14,367 nucleotides of DNA, taken from positions 698-15,064 of the forward strand of contig PMST01000373.1 in assembly GCA_003168295.1 (NCBI GenBank). Reading direction: 5' to 3'. The translations under genes were made by a program, and so were the position numbers. The notes beneath the pieces were generated by a model. It was not told the DNA's origin and searched no databases. It saw only the letters and a list, made by a program, of their open reading frames with translations. Positions 14,096 through 14,367 of the stretch are shown one piece after another; position 1 is the stretch's first letter, and each line of letters begins with the position of its first letter. Source of the DNA: Actinomycetota bacterium (GTDB lineage Bacteria; Actinomycetota; Actinomycetes; Streptosporangiales; Streptosporangiaceae).

Positions 14096-14367
14096 ATGGC
14101 GGAAATCGTCTCACTTGCCGAAGCCGTAGAGCGCGCGATCCATGACGGGGACGCCGTCGCCATGGAGGGATTCACCCACCTGATCCCGTTCGCCGCCGGG
14201 CACGAGGTGATCCGGCAGCGGCGCCGGAACCTGACCCTGATCAGGATGACGCCCGACCTGATTTACGACCAGCTTATCGGCGCGGGCTGCGTGCGTAAGC
14301 TCATCTTCTCCTGGGGCGGCAATCCCGGTGTCGGCTCGCTGCACCGGTTCCGGGACGCGGTGGAGCA
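14096..14367 (+). CDS. pcaI: 3-oxoadipate (or related) CoA-transferase, alpha subunit, 3' end missing
   Basis: The first 90 residues of a family I CoA-transferase alpha subunit, cut by the right edge. MEGFTHLIPFAAGHEVIRQ at 23-41 and the following LTLIRMTPDLIYDQLIGAG region are typical of the GctA/CatI/PcaI group, whose members move CoA from succinyl-CoA to 3-oxoadipate or between related dicarboxylates. In two-subunit members the catalytic glutamate is on the beta subunit, expected just outside the window. ATG 14096 has GGGAG 4 bases upstream. The pcaBC context makes 3-oxoadipate the likeliest substrate. Glutaconate or another acyl group cannot be excluded from this fragment. Confidence 0.9.
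   Translation, partial: MAEIVSLAEAVERAIHDGDAVAMEGFTHLIPFAAGHEVIRQRRRNLTLIRMTPDLIYDQLIGAGCVRKLIFSWGGNPGVGSLHRFRDAVE

Noticed and set aside
1..14367. CRISPR arrays, tRNA or rRNA genes, insertion sequences, phage or defence genes
   Set aside because: No repeat-spacer pattern, cloverleaf, transposase motif or terminal inverted repeats were seen. The tandem repeats found are inside coding sequence.

Overview
The window looks like chromosomal DNA from a high-GC actinomycete. GC is roughly 52-58% in the lines I counted at the left end, 65-73% in the middle and above 70% in the catabolic genes on the right. GTG and TTG starts occur, GabT is very close to the mycobacterial form as I remember it, and several genes are joined by 4-base overlaps. 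I cannot name a genus.

Left region (1-7330, all leftward): five tightly packed genes form a probable exopolysaccharide operon. In transcription order they are GT-C membrane glycosyltransferase 1 (7330-5660), processive GT2 synthase 1 (5663-4086), a secreted GH26 endo-glycosidase (4089-3130), GT-C glycosyltransferase 2 (3111-1420) and processive GT2 synthase 2 (from a TTG at 1433, running off the left edge). The layout is a duplicated GT-C/GT2 pair with a GH26 enzyme between the copies. The left pair has visibly lower GC than the right pair. The GT2 proteins have the cellulose/hyaluronan-synthase motifs (DD, DAD, xED, QQxRW) but the complete copy has no PilZ domain. A cytoplasmic-face synthase, an outward-facing lipid-linked-sugar transferase and an extracellular hydrolase would make, decorate and trim or release one polymer; this is inference.

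Middle (7331-9098): a 350-base divergent control region carries an 8-base direct repeat at a 21-base pitch inside a candidate promoter for the operon. A rightward gene follows. It encodes a single-pass membrane protein with a disordered, hexapeptide-repeat cytoplasmic half and an uncharacterised outer domain, and may be a partner or regulator of the polysaccharide system.

Right (9139-14367): a leftward pair encodes GabT (GABA transaminase) and a PuuB-like FAD amine oxidase, consistent with GABA/polyamine catabolism. Divergent from it are pcaB and pcaC, which overlap, and after a 180-base gap a CoA-transferase alpha subunit that runs off the right edge. These are steps of the protocatechuate branch of the beta-ketoadipate pathway. 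PcaB has an unusual low-complexity insertion beside its catalytic serine loop. I saw no tRNA, rRNA, CRISPR array, insertion sequence or attachment site.
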